Origin: Cryoendolithus antarcticus
Taxonomy: Eukaryota > Ascomycota > Dothideomycetes > Cladosporiales > Cladosporiaceae
Assembly: GCA_002077065.1 (NCBI GenBank)
Contig: NAJO01000006.1
Span: 1,054,001-1,118,000, forward strand
Direction: 5' to 3'
Length of the DNA: 64,000 nucleotides
Numbering within the stretch: position 1 is the stretch's first letter; every line of letters starts with the position of its first letter. The position numbers and the translations under genes are program-made. This document shows positions 33,291-44,223 of this stretch, piece after piece. A model generated the notes under the pieces. It was not told the origin of the DNA. It ran no database searches and was given only the letters and a program-made list of their open reading frames with translations.

Positions 33291-34481
33291 ATGTCCGTCG
33301 ACATCAACTGGGAGGCTCTGACTGGTGGATCCGATGGCGAAGCCTTAGCAGAGAAGATACGCGCCTTTGTTGACGATCGTTTCCAGCAGATAACATTGCC
33401 GAAGCTCATACGCTCGGTCAAGGTCCGAAGCTTCGAGTTCGGTACTATATCGCCAGATCTAGCAATCAAGGATATCTGCGAGCCGCTGGGTGACTTCTAC
33501 GGGGGCGATGAGGACGAAGACGAGGTCAGCAATGACCAAGGTCCTGCACATGACCAAACCTCTCAGCAGCCGGAGCTTTCTGCGCAACGTCTACAAGAGG
33601 CGCGGCAGAAATTGAAGGCCGAGAATCTTGCGTTCCGAGACTCGAACCAAGTAGGTCCGGAGTCAATCGGCAGTGCTCACGTATCACTTCCTACGACTCC
33701 AGGCTTCCTGCATGGCTCGTCGAACCTAGGCTACTTCAACCTACCTCTCGCGAGTGGCTTCTCTGGCACCACCACGCCACTTGCAGCAGTAGCAGGAGCT
33801 CGCTTCCAGAATAATGCAAACTCTAACACGTCTCGACCGGCACAGCGACCTCATGGTGACTCTTTCAACTCCATCTCGCCACCGCCGTCAATCACTCCGC
33901 CCAGCCGACCCACCTCTCGGGATGATGGCTACTTCAGCTCCCAGCCGCATGTGCAGTCTACATCATCACACCCTCGAACAGCGACGCCACCCCCAGAACC
34001 TGATCGAAGTCTCGAGGATCTTCAGATTGTCTTTCACGCTACATACTCTGGCGATGTGAAGCTCGCCCTCACAGCCGAAGTCTTCTTAGACTATCCTATG
34101 CCCAGCTTCGTTGGCATCCCTCTCAAGCTGAACATTACTGGCGTCACTTTCGACGGCGTAGGGCTGTTGGCCTACATCAAGCGGAAAGCGCATCTCTGCT
34201 TCCTAGCGCCAGAGGACGCCGAGGCATTGGTTGGCAGTGAGGCTACCACGGATGAGACTATCGGCACGACATCGAACAGCGATGGTAACGCTGCTATCAA
34301 GACTCACAATATTGGAGGGCTCATCGAGCATATCAGAATCGAGAGCGAGATGGGAGAGTCCGAGAGTGGACGACAGGTACTCAAGAACGTCGGCAAGATT
34401 GAGAAGTTCATCTTGGAGCAAGTGCAGCGGATCTTCGAGGACGAATTCGTGTACCCGAGTTTCTGGACTATCCTTGTGTGA
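33291..34481 (+). CDS. MDM12: ERMES subunit Mdm12
   Basis: Single exon, 396 aa. The start MSVDINWEALTGGSDGEALAEKIRAF is the signature Mdm12 N terminus; the ATG at 33291 is preferred over a TTG four codons upstream. It is an SMP-domain (lipid-binding) protein split by a low-complexity insert of about 160 residues rich in Ser, Thr and Pro, which is usual in filamentous fungi. The second half resumes at LEDLQIVFHATYSGDVKLALTAEVFLDYPMPSFVGIPLKLNITG, and the C terminus is VGKIEKFILEQVQRIFEDEFVYPSFWTIL. It bridges Mmm1 on the ER and Mdm34 on mitochondria, supporting phospholipid exchange and mitochondrial shape. Confidence 0.96.
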   Translation: MSVDINWEALTGGSDGEALAEKIRAFVDDRFQQITLPKLIRSVKVRSFEFGTISPDLAIKDICEPLGDFYGGDEDEDEVSNDQGPAHDQTSQQPELSAQRLQEARQKLKAENLAFRDSNQVGPESIGSAHVSLPTTPGFLHGSSNLGYFNLPLASGFSGTTTPLAAVAGARFQNNANSNTSRPAQRPHGDSFNSISPPPSITPPSRPTSRDDGYFSSQPHVQSTSSHPRTATPPPEPDRSLEDLQIVFHATYSGDVKLALTAEVFLDYPMPSFVGIPLKLNITGVTFDGVGLLAYIKRKAHLCFLAPEDAEALVGSEATTDETIGTTSNSDGNAAIKTHNIGGLIEHIRIESEMGESESGRQVLKNVGKIEKFILEQVQRIFEDEFVYPSFWTILV

Positions 34482-35133
34482 TTTCAGACTACGGCTGGAC
34501 GAGCTACAGGTTACACACGACTCTACGAAGGGTCTGCTGTTCATGTGCTCACTCCGCCGTGTTGCATCGGTATGATGCTGTTGATGGATTCCATGCAAGA
34601 CCGGCACGGCTACTGGGGGCATCCGAAATCCTTGTCACAAGTTACACAAGACCGAGTAGGGATGCGCTGTCATCGCGTCTGTGCGACCGTCATGCGCGTC
34701 TATGCGAATTCATGATGTTCAACCATTGTGGCTTCGGTGGAGCTTCCGCATCATGCGACGGCAGACTGCATTGACACTCTGGTCTTACGAAGTGGACTGC
34801 GTACGCCATGTCGAAGCGGTGGAAGGAGTGTGCATGGTCTATACGATGCAGTGACTGTCGGATGTCGCTTGGAGCGCACATGGCCAAAGCTCACATCGCA
34901 CAGGAGCGGAGCATAGTAGACGCAAAATCTGTTTATGAGCCACTCTGGCTCGGCTGTCATCGACGTCAGCTAAGTAACGAGCTCTCTATCCACACCAGCG
35001 AATGCTATGCACACCCTTGCATCGCGCCAGTAAATGCGAGCTATCCCATGCGCCTCGCTAACTTGCAGCAAACAACATCTCCATACCGACCAAAGGCGAT
35101 CTCCTGCCCTTCACGCCATGCCGAATGCCTACC
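34482..35133. other. Convergent intergenic region
   Basis: 652 bp between the ends of MDM12 and RAD50. No gene recognised. Confidence 0.4.
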
Positions 35134-38100
35134 TTACAACACCTCCGCAATGTTTTGCTTGTCGATCACACTCTTCTGATTATCGTCCCGACTAACCCTC
35201 CAGTACGTATCCGCAAAATCACTGCACCCCATATACCTCAGGAAATCCTCGTCGTGCGTAATTACGATAAGCTGGAAGTTCTTCTGCAACTTCCTCCCTT
35301 TGATGATCTCCGCCAGGCTCTCCGCCAGCGAGCGAATGTTGTCTTTGTCCAGATTTGTCGTAGGCTCGTCCAGCGCAATAAGCCCGCAGTTGACACCGAA
35401 GCACTCTGCGAGCGCAAGGCGGATGATTATGGAGGCCAGCACTTTCTGCCCAGCGGAGCATCGTCCACGCATGTCCATCTCGGCGTCGGATTTGATCATG
35501 CATACGCGGTAGTTGTAGCTCTTCCGTGCGCCTGCAGTCTCGTTCTCGGATTTGATGAGGATCGTGTCGACGTCTGTGCCTTGGTAGGTCTTGCGCCAAA
35601 GCTCGTCGATGATGCGGTTGATCTCCTCCATCTTGAGAGAGTGGTACTTCATGATTGCTTTGTCGAGAGCGCCGCCGTAGCGCGAGAGGTCTTCGATGCA
35701 AGCTTTGGTAGTTTCGACGTTGATGTGGGCTAACTTGTAGTCACGGGCTGCGGACTTGAATTCCGACTCGAAGTCGTCGATCAGGCTTCTCAGTTGGTCG
35801 TCCTTGGATTTGCACTGGCCGACTATGCTGGCTTGTTCGGCAGCAAGCTTGTTGCGCTCCAGTTGACAATGATTAGCTTCTTTCGTGGCACGAGTCTTAT
35901 CGGCTTCGGCATTCGTGGCCTCGAGCGCCTTGATCTGCTCGCGCACCGCGAGCAGGGCACTGCGGTCTCGGCGGTAGCGCTGGTTGTCGGCAATGCTGCG
36001 CTTTGTATCGTCATGGCTGCGAAGGGTGTCCTCAAGCTTTTTGATGTGGCGAGTAATCTTCTGTTGCTCCGTCTCGAGACGTGCGACCTCGGCCTTGAGG
36101 CTCTCGACTTGCTGCTTTCCGCGCTTGAGCTGCGAAGGGCCGTCACGCTCAATGTAGGCCTGGATCTCCTCATCGGCCATCTTCAGCTGATTGAGACTTG
36201 TATTGAGTCGACTGGTCTGGGCCTGTAGCTCACGGTCTCGCTCGGCGCCACGCTCCGAGATGTCATCGTACTTCTCCTGCGCCTGTGCGAGCTGCGGGCC
36301 AAGCTTCTCGATCTCCTGATCTGCAGTCTTCGCCGCCGCGCGCTGCTCTTTATTCGCGTTGTTGACATCGTCGACCTGGGTTTCGAGCGATCGCTTTTCC
36401 TTAAGCTGATATCTGGCGTTGTCGAGCTTGCTGCGGATGTCTCGCATCTCAATTTCGAGGGTGTTGACATTGCTCCGTGCGCGATCTCGCTCAGCCGTCA
36501 ATTTCGTGAGCTGAACTTTCGCTGCCTTAGCCTCTTCGTTCACCTTCTTGATCTCATCTCGGATCATCTCAAGCCCACGCGACAGCCCGGCAGCCTTCTG
36601 CTTCGCGACGAGCTCGGTGATCTGTGACTGAAAGCCGGTAATCTCGCCGTAATATTTGGCAATGGTCTGGACCGTACGCGACATCGCCTCGACTTCCCTG
36701 CGAGCTCGTGTGGCCTCAATCACAGCTTCCTCTTGCTGCTCGAGCTGCTGATCGGTCTTCGACCGCTCCTCGGAGAGCTGGCGCTCTTCCTTGTCGAGCT
36801 GAGGAATCTCTTTCTCCTTGATACGCTCCCAAGTGTCGAAGTCAGTGCCTACATCTCGTGCAGCCTTCAGCTGCTGCTCGAGCTCACCAAGCTGGGACAC
36901 ATCACTTGCGTCGAACTGCGCTAAATACTTGCGCACGTTCTTCAGCATGCTGTCTCTCTCTTTCTCGTTCTTGAACCCACGCATGCAAGTATTGCAGGCC
37001 ATGTGGTCGGTGGCAACTGTTGTACACTTCTCCAGATATTGCTTAATGACCTTGAAGGAATCTGCATCTGACTTTGCAAGGCTGTGATTGCGCTCCAGAT
37101 CATTCAGCTCGTGATTGTATTCTTCCGGTTCGCAATCCACGGCATTGCGGATCTTCTCAGCTGCGCTATCGATGGCGCGACGCTTCCCTTGGAGATCAGA
37201 ACGCAGTGTCTTCAGCTGGAAGTCGAGTTGCTGAAGCTCTCTCGCTGTGCCATCACGCTGTTTCTCTGCATCAGCTACAGATGTGGTCTTCTCCTCTAGG
37301 CTGCGCTGAAATGCTGCCTCGACAGTGGCCGGCTGCCAGTCAGTCCCGACCACGGCAGCGATCCTGTCACCGTGAGCGCCCTGCATCGTGTTCAGTGCAT
37401 GCTGTCGCTCCTTTAATTCCTTCTGTACGAAGTCCAGCCTGGCCGAGTCGCCTGCTTGGCGTGTACCTTCGACCAACTCAAGATCAAGTGCTTCTTTGCG
37501 CTCATCGCTGACTCGCAAATCCTTCTCAGCCTTCTTGATCTCCGCTTCCCAATAGGCGCCCTCAAGCCCGGCCTTGCTGGCCTCTAATCTGCTCTCAGTA
37601 TCTTGCAGGTGCGTCTCCATGGCAGCCTTGCCACCCTCGTCGATGCTAATCTTATTGAGTTGACCTTGAAGAGTGGCGACTCTGCGGTCATTCGCTGCGG
37701 TGGCCTGGCGTGCGCTCTCCTTGCGTGAGCTCAGAGCGGATCGACTCTCGTTGATCTGGGTCAGCACCCTTTGAGCACCTTGCAACTCTTCCGCTGTCTC
37801 ACGCCTAGCTCTCTCGAATGCAGCGTTCTGGTCTCGTGCCATCTTGGTGATCCGCTCCATGAACACTCTGACTTCGTCATCGCTGACTTGGAGGTCGTAT
37901 CCGCGAATACTGTGAGTGCGCGCTGCCTCCTTCACAAGGCGTTCACGACTTACGACCTGCTCATCGTACCGCTGCTTCTGCGCTTCGTAGGTGCCACACT
38001 CACGCTCCTTAGCAACAACGCCATTACGACCTTGACCGATCTCGCCGTTGAGCTCCGTCCATCGCGACTTCTGGACACGCACCTCTTCCTCGTCAGCACC

Positions 38101-39039
38101 GACTTGCTCCTCAAACTGCTCGAACATTCTCTGAAGCTCGCCATCGCTCTTATCAAGCTCCGTCATGTGCTCGCGAAGAGACTGCACACTTTCCTCCTTC
38201 GTGCGCTCTTCAATACGCTTGCCCTCAAGCTGACCAACGATCTGACCAGCCTCCTCAGCTAGCTTCCAGGCACCTTCTGATTTCCTCGTCACCTCACGGA
38301 TCCTCTCGCCAAGATCTGTAGTCTGGTTGGTCAAATTCTCGATCTCGTCTGAAAGCTTGATCTGCGTCTTCTGAGATTTCTCCGCTGACTCTTTCTGCTT
38401 CTTCAAATGCACCTCCCCTTCGCGGAACTTGATGAGGTTCTCGCCTTGTTTCTTCTTCAGCAGCTTGATATTGTCGATGGCCTTAGAGTACTTCTCTGCT
38501 TCGAAAATCAAATCGAACTTCTCCTTGAGATCCTTTGGTGTAGACATTGGCCAGAGTGATTCATCCTGATGGCAAAAGACCACGAAGTCCAAGACTGCTT
38601 TACTAACACCAAGATACTGCGGCATCATCGCGTTGACGTCTGCAACACGAGAACTCACTGACAGCTTCTCGCCGGCACGGACCATTGTAATGTTGCTCTC
38701 CAAAGCCTTGACACTGCGCGTAGCTTTCTTCACGGTGAGCATCAGATTGCGAGTAACAACGTTCCTGGAGCCGTCGACAGCCTTGAAGCTAAGCTTGACC
38801 TGAGCCATGACCTCTTTCTCATGGCACAAGTTGGGATCATGAATCCATGCTGCACCCTTGGAGCAATTTGGTGGCAACTCGCCAGCTGTGGCATACTTGA
38901 GGCATTCGATGATGGTAGTCTTTCCGGAGCCGTTCGTCCCGACGATGAGAGTGAGTGGAGAGCTGAAGGCGATCGTAGTGGTGTGCGTGTTGTCGAACGA
39001 TCTCACCCCCAAGATACTGAGCTTGTCGATTTGAGACAT
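35134..39039 (-). CDS. RAD50: DNA double-strand-break repair ATPase Rad50
   Basis: Uninterrupted 1301-aa frame, near the normal Rad50 length. The N-terminal ABC half has Walker A GTNGSGKTT (residues 34-42) and CLKYATAGELPPN. Two long coiled coils flank the zinc hook CNTC (Cys682 and Cys685). The C-terminal half has the signature RCSAGQKVLASIIIRLALAE, Walker B LIALDEPTTNLD and the switch His in LIVITHDEDF. Together with Mre11 and Xrs2/Nbs1 it tethers and processes DNA ends. All functional motifs are intact. It is divergent from white collar-2, 521 bp away. Confidence 0.98.
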   Translation of the reverse strand: MSQIDKLSILGVRSFDNTHTTTIAFSSPLTLIVGTNGSGKTTIIECLKYATAGELPPNCSKGAAWIHDPNLCHEKEVMAQVKLSFKAVDGSRNVVTRNLMLTVKKATRSVKALESNITMVRAGEKLSVSSRVADVNAMMPQYLGVSKAVLDFVVFCHQDESLWPMSTPKDLKEKFDLIFEAEKYSKAIDNIKLLKKKQGENLIKFREGEVHLKKQKESAEKSQKTQIKLSDEIENLTNQTTDLGERIREVTRKSEGAWKLAEEAGQIVGQLEGKRIEERTKEESVQSLREHMTELDKSDGELQRMFEQFEEQVGADEEEVRVQKSRWTELNGEIGQGRNGVVAKERECGTYEAQKQRYDEQVVSRERLVKEAARTHSIRGYDLQVSDDEVRVFMERITKMARDQNAAFERARRETAEELQGAQRVLTQINESRSALSSRKESARQATAANDRRVATLQGQLNKISIDEGGKAAMETHLQDTESRLEASKAGLEGAYWEAEIKKAEKDLRVSDERKEALDLELVEGTRQAGDSARLDFVQKELKERQHALNTMQGAHGDRIAAVVGTDWQPATVEAAFQRSLEEKTTSVADAEKQRDGTARELQQLDFQLKTLRSDLQGKRRAIDSAAEKIRNAVDCEPEEYNHELNDLERNHSLAKSDADSFKVIKQYLEKCTTVATDHMACNTCMRGFKNEKERDSMLKNVRKYLAQFDASDVSQLGELEQQLKAARDVGTDFDTWERIKEKEIPQLDKEERQLSEERSKTDQQLEQQEEAVIEATRARREVEAMSRTVQTIAKYYGEITGFQSQITELVAKQKAAGLSRGLEMIRDEIKKVNEEAKAAKVQLTKLTAERDRARSNVNTLEIEMRDIRSKLDNARYQLKEKRSLETQVDDVNNANKEQRAAAKTADQEIEKLGPQLAQAQEKYDDISERGAERDRELQAQTSRLNTSLNQLKMADEEIQAYIERDGPSQLKRGKQQVESLKAEVARLETEQQKITRHIKKLEDTLRSHDDTKRSIADNQRYRRDRSALLAVREQIKALEATNAEADKTRATKEANHCQLERNKLAAEQASIVGQCKSKDDQLRSLIDDFESEFKSAARDYKLAHINVETTKACIEDLSRYGGALDKAIMKYHSLKMEEINRIIDELWRKTYQGTDVDTILIKSENETAGARKSYNYRVCMIKSDAEMDMRGRCSAGQKVLASIIIRLALAECFGVNCGLIALDEPTTNLDKDNIRSLAESLAEIIKGRKLQKNFQLIVITHDEDFLRYMGCSDFADTYWRVSRDDNQKSVIDKQNIAEVL

Positions 39040-39560
39040 CGCTCAGTTTACCAAGGACGTCCAAGTAAGGTTGCTTTCCCCCTTCAAGGGCTTCTCAGAG
39101 CCTTCTACCTAGATTTACATGCAAGTCCACAGCTGACAGTAGACCAGCGGTGTAATACGAGAGATCCAGGGCAGCGACATGGAGCGAAGTCCAGCTAAGG
39201 TGTTAGGGTATCAGGCAGACGCGGTCTTGACGCGAACTCATGTGCTTTCGGATGCCGGCAGCTCCCGCTCCGAGAACTGGTGCCCGCTGCCAGCCGAGTC
39301 TGACCTGAAAAGTGGAGACGGCATCATCGACGATTTGAAGCTCCTCGATCTTGCTGCCAAATTCTGGGCCTCGCTGCGGTCTATGGTGATCGAGAAGTCA
39401 GCGTGCTATCGATTCGGAGTTTACTCCCAGACTAACGGCGCTACGCATGCACAGATGCCACTGATCGCGATTCTCCACTCGCAACGACCGAGCCAGAACA
39501 GGTACAACGCGACGGGGGATTGGTGGTGATATCCCACAGGCGCGGCTGGGCACTGCGGCC
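39040..39560. promoter_or_regulatory. Divergent promoter, RAD50 and white collar-2
   Basis: 521 bp. An ATG-initiated 116-codon frame (39179-39529) ends 31 bp before the wc-2 ATG. It could be an upstream ORF in a long leader but has no recognisable domain. Confidence 0.4.
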
Positions 39561-41329
39561 ATGTATCCGCAGCATGGTCAGCAGCAGCATCACCCAGGCG
39601 TGGGTCAGTCACAGAACGTACGACCGTCTCGTTTCCTTCTCTCCCTTGCATCATCATCATATCGTGAACCCAATCTCGTTTCCCATAGGCGTTTAGGAGG
39701 CATCAGACCATCCCAACGCGTCGCATCGGCGATGGAGAGCAGCATGCTGACGGGCATCTGCAGTTGGCCGGAGGGCCGGGTCTGTCCCTTGACCAGAGCG
39801 CCGACTTGATGGGCTTTGACATGGACTTGTCGTTGCCCATGGATCTCGATCTGGACCTTGCTAATTCGAATGCGCTTGCCGGCAATGACCCGTCTTCCCT
39901 ACATAATCTAGGTGCTGCTGGTTCCAATGCCCTTGCATCGCAGAATATGGGCGGCCTCCATATTCCTCAGCTTCAACAGCAACAAGATGTACCCACGACT
40001 GGTGCGGGCGCCGGTCCACTCCCTGCTGGCTTCGGCTTGATGCCCATAGCCAGCACGAGTACGCTCACAGAGTTCACCAAGCGGCGCAATTGGTCGCAGA
40101 GGGTCATTGAAGAGCTCAAAGACCTGCTGCACATCTTGACGCCAGATGGACGCATACTGTACGTTTCGCCATCATGTCGAGCTCTCACGGGCCACGAACC
40201 AGCTTCCATCATTGGCAAGTTCATGGGAGAGTATGTGCACCCTGATGACAGTGGTATATTCATGCGAGAATTCAATGAGAGCATAGCAAGTGGGAATCCC
40301 TTGAGGTTCTTCTACCGCTTCAAGAAGGAGGATGGTGACTACATGATCTTCGAGTGCGACGGTCATCCTCACATCACCCCTGGCGAGCATAGTGGTAATC
40401 AGCCCTCCACATATGGCCAGAGCCCGATACAGCAATCTCAGATGGCTTCACCTGGGATCTGTCGTGGCTTCTTCATGATGGCTAGACCGTATCCGACCAA
40501 GAACGCAGCTCTTCTTGACTCTTTCCTCGAGCACAAGATCGAGAACGAACGTCTGATGAAACGCATTGAGGAGCTCAAGCGCGAAGAAGCAGACGAGACC
40601 GCAGAGCAGGATCGTCTGTATCGCGAACAGATCAGCGGCAGCGCAACAGGCGCAACATCTGAAGTACCCTCCCGGAATCCCGATGACCAGTCAAACCGAA
40701 CACCTGTGGCGCAACCTACACCGAATTATCAAGGCATGCCGCCTCCAGCCAAACCTACAATCTCCAACACCGCTCTAACTCGCCAGAACCTCGACTCCGC
40801 ACTCTCCGCCCAACGCCCAGACTCCATAGCAGACAAAATGTCCCGCTACGAAGCAAATTCAAACCATCTCGAATCGATCGAGCTCCTCACCGGCCTACGC
40901 TACCGCGACGGCGAGCGCAGTCACGGCATAAGCACCGGCGACACCTCACCCGCCCTCATCCGCGGCGACGCAGGCATAGCGATCCTCCTGGATCGCGACC
41001 GCGAGTCCAACAAGAAGGAGAAGAAGAAGCTTAAAGTCGCAGACGAGTATGTCTGTGCTGACTGCGGCACGCTAGACAGTCCGGAGTGGCGGAAAGGGCC
41101 TAAGGGGCCGAAGACGCTGTGTAATGCTTGTGGACTGCGGTGGGCGAAGAAGGAGAAGAAGAGGAGTGGGGTTGGGGATGATGGGTTAGATGATGAGATG
41201 GGCATGGCAACGCCGCTTTCGGGGCAGGCGGCTTTTGGCGGGCAACCACCGATGGGGAATGTAGGGATGCAGCCGCCATTGCCGATTGGGTTGCCTCGAC
41301 ATCAGAGCTCGGGGAGCATGAGTCAGTGA
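39561..41329 (+). CDS. wc-2: White Collar-2 blue-light regulator (PAS + GATA)
   Basis: Two exons: 39561-39617 ([15 protein letters not shown]...) and a large exon from 39707 or 39764 to 41329. Both acceptors keep frame (559 or 540 aa); the later one has the better branch site (gctgac) and tctgcag. After a Leu/Asp/Asn-rich N terminus comes a PAS domain ([70 protein letters not shown]), then a coiled segment ([19 protein letters not shown]). The single GATA zinc finger near the C terminus reads [19 protein letters not shown] and [15 protein letters not shown]. It pairs with WC-1 to bind light- and clock-controlled promoters. All key residues of the finger are present. Confidence 0.95.
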
Positions 41330-41685
41330 GGAGGGTGCATTGATGATGAGAAGCTAAAGACCGTGTAGTGATTGTGGAGAAGTGACGGGACAGGCTATTG
41401 AACGATACCCAGGCATTCGTGTTCATGTACATACTGCTTACAATCAAATCATGAGTGAATACTGCATGTGTCGTGGAGCATCACCGACCTTCTGCCCTTC
41501 GCCATCCCCCTCCGCACACAGGACTTCAGCACATAGGGTCACATCGCATCTGCACCCCATTTTACGATCGTGATGATTGATATCATGAGTCGAGGGACGC
41601 TGAGAAGCTACAGCTCAGATCGGGGCGCAGCAGAGAGCGTGCGGCACATGAGCCCATTCGCCAGTGAGCATGCTGCTCAACGGTA
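41330..41685. other. Convergent intergenic region
   Basis: 356 bp between the wc-2 and RNase H gene ends; nothing recognised. Confidence 0.4.
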
Positions 41686-42861
41686 TCATGCATGAACGCT
41701 TGGTGCCACCGGCTTTTCATCACCCTTGATTGCCATCTCTTTTGATCGCATCATTGCTTCATGCGCTCTTCGCTTCCTCGTTATCGGCCTCCACAGAAGT
41801 GGTAGCTTGTTCAACGAACTCGCGTCGTTGAAACACAGACGACTAGACGCGGTGCCAGCCTTGAGCCCACTGTGACATGCGATCGACCATTCGCTTCCCA
41901 GACGTGCCAGATCGTCCGCATACCTATTACCTAGAATTCCACTGTGGCTTTTGATGAGGTTGACGTCGATCTGCACGTCACCATCAATTAGTGTGCGCAT
42001 CAAGTGCACGCTTCTGCGTTCCGGGTCTCTATACAGCTGACAGGCGGCAATAAAGTCGACTTCTTTTCGCGCCTTGGCATAGCTGGAGTCAGTCCAGATC
42101 GTGACTTTTGACAGTGCGGTCGATGAATGCGTTTCAAACGCAAGTTCCAAGGCTTCATCAATGGCAAAGGACTCCGCATCGTTATTGTCAATCTGATCGC
42201 CTCTATAACCGACAGCGCAACAGAGGCCCTTCCATCCACGAGCGGTCCGCCAAGCCAAGCCAAAGCCAAGCGCTCGCGGGACCACAGCATGCTTGGGAAC
42301 AATCATCGAGCCATCCGTGTAAATATGTAGTTCAGATGATAGTGGAGGCCCAGTCGTAGGCGTGAAAGGTGGCGGAGCAGGATTGAGTGCTGGATTGCTT
42401 CGTTGCGGCTGAAGACGCCGCGCCGGCCAAGGCAAGCCAGTCCCATTTGCCACTTCGGCAAGTTTCCGTGCCTCTTTCTGAGCGCGCTTCTTGGCCTTCA
42501 ACCACTTTGTCCTTTTCCTCTTGGAAGGTTTGACGCCATCCTGATTTTCTCGTTTCTCAGTTTGCTTGGTAAATGCTTCGGAGAGCCTACGTTTCCGCGC
42601 ACGTGGAACTGCTAAAGAGGCTGATCGAGGTGGAGAGACGTGGGCTGCAGCAAGGATCCCGAAAACGAGCCCACCTGGGCTGTCGGTGTCCTGTTGCGCT
42701 AGCGGCAGATTCGCGATCTTTCGTATGCGCACGTCGAAGTCGACATAGTCCACGTTTGCGTGTAACACGTTGCTGTTGGACGCAGTGCCAGCGGCACGGC
42801 TTGCTATCTGCGGTTCTCTATCCGCCGACCGTTGAGGCGCAGTAGAAGGCGGTTCGACCAT
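41686..42861 (-). CDS. Free-standing RNase H-fold protein
   Basis: Single exon, 391 aa. Residues 1-170 are basic and disordered, with KPSKRKRTKWLKAKKRAQKEARK as a probable nuclear signal (quoted parts: SKRKRTKWLKAKKRAQ). The RNase H domain spans about 178-345. The four acidic catalytic positions can all be seen: D in LHIYTDGSM, E in NNDAESFAIDEAL, D in VTIWTDSSYA and D in GNRYADDLARLG, with a His in LIKSHSGI just before the last. There is no reverse transcriptase. It may be a domesticated retroelement-type RNase H or a genuine fungal RNase H-like nuclease cutting RNA in RNA-DNA hybrids. The catalytic set argues for activity. Confidence 0.85.
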   Translation of the reverse strand: MVEPPSTAPQRSADREPQIASRAAGTASNSNVLHANVDYVDFDVRIRKIANLPLAQQDTDSPGGLVFGILAAAHVSPPRSASLAVPRARKRRLSEAFTKQTEKRENQDGVKPSKRKRTKWLKAKKRAQKEARKLAEVANGTGLPWPARRLQPQRSNPALNPAPPPFTPTTGPPLSSELHIYTDGSMIVPKHAVVPRALGFGLAWRTARGWKGLCCAVGYRGDQIDNNDAESFAIDEALELAFETHSSTALSKVTIWTDSSYAKARKEVDFIAACQLYRDPERRSVHLMRTLIDGDVQIDVNLIKSHSGILGNRYADDLARLGSEWSIACHSGLKAGTASSRLCFNDASSLNKLPLLWRPITRKRRAHEAMMRSKEMAIKGDEKPVAPSVHA

Positions 42862-44223
42862 GTGCGCAGCACTTCCGTCCTATTGGGTACGTTGAGATTG
42901 ACCAAATACTCTTGCCGCGATGTGGATGTGTGTTGCGTCAAGTTTTGAGGGGCCCGCACGGAGGTTCCAAGGCAATACCCCAAGAAGTCCTCAAGGTATG
43001 CAGTCTCTGTTCGATCTTCCCTTGGCTCAGATGAAGAGGAGTAGTGTTTGTTCGAGAGTCTCGCAGCTGTTGCCGGTAGTTGTCAGTGAGCTCTACGGTG
43101 GTGTGCGAGTTGTAACAGCGCATTCTTCTGTACATACATGGCAGGAGCGATGGGCGCACCTGCCACTGGCAAGAACGCCCACCACGTCGATCACGTGGCC
43201 CATGCCAATCGCGATCTTCAACAGCAACACAACACACAGGAGAGCAAAGAGCAAGGTCAATAGGAAGCAAGAAGAAATAACGACAAAAAGAAATGTCCGG
43301 TTGGCCGGGTACGGCTTCAAACGGGGTGTACTGAGGCTTTCGTCTTTCCACCCCCAATTCACCGATCCAGACCGAAGCGTGGGCCTTGCGATCTTTGTGT
43401 AGCGCCTTACAACTCGGCCATCGCAACGCTTACCGAAATACTGCATGACTTGAATATGTGTCCACATTGCAACACCACAGTGGCCACACGAGAGTCGGCG
43501 TCATGCGTTCTTCAGTGCCTTGGGCAGGCAGCTTTGATATCTGCGGCAGCATGCATGCAATGCTGTGCGCATTGAGCTTACAGCAATCGAGCCTACATTG
43601 TATATGTGCTGAGTGCTGGTTTCGCTGACCGTGTCCGTATGCCAGCTGGTACAGGTCCTGCACGCACGGCGTCTTGCATATTCCCTTGCCCCGAAGTCCT
43701 CTGCGCTGTAAGTAGGCTCAATAAGCCGCGTAGATCGCCATGCCATGCCATGCCATTCCATCAGAATCGTGGCAGACGCCGCAGGTCATTTGTTCCGTGA
43801 AACGTGGTGTATTTCTTGCCTCCTGTATGCCGTAAGATCTGAAGCATAGCCGGGGCAACGCAGGCGCTGGTGGCTGATCAGATGCTATAGTATTAAGAGA
43901 ATTCAGGTCACACCATGATGTGCTTCCTTGTACGAAAGAATAAACAATCGATTGAGGAAGTGAAGCGTGGAGTCACTAGAGTGAGCGTGAAGTGAGGATC
44001 TGCGCTAACCGTATCCGGAATGAGAAAACTCGCACGTGACGCCTCTTCATTATACATGGTCAAGCTCTGTGTAGTTTCAGCGCTGCTTGGTAGCAGTCCG
44101 AACGATTGAGTATGTACCAAGAAGACTTGCAGGCTTGTCAACTTTCAAATACTGCCTTGCCATGTTGTCTATATCTTTGCTTCTATTTGTCCTGCCATTC
44201 TGCTGGTTCTGGAATTCGTCCTT
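42862..44223. other. Gene-poor region
   Basis: 1.36 kb. Overlapping 120-160 codon frames on both strands at 42.9-43.5 kb show no recognisable domain. A T/C-rich stretch near 43.25 kb read on the minus strand resembles a leader, followed by ATGGGCCACGTG (43208), but I could not build a convincing gene. Confidence 0.35.

Noticed and set aside
42938..43426. 162-codon minus-strand frame and overlapping plus-strand frame
   Set aside because: No conserved motif; overlapping frames on both strands suggest chance; no convincing exon model.
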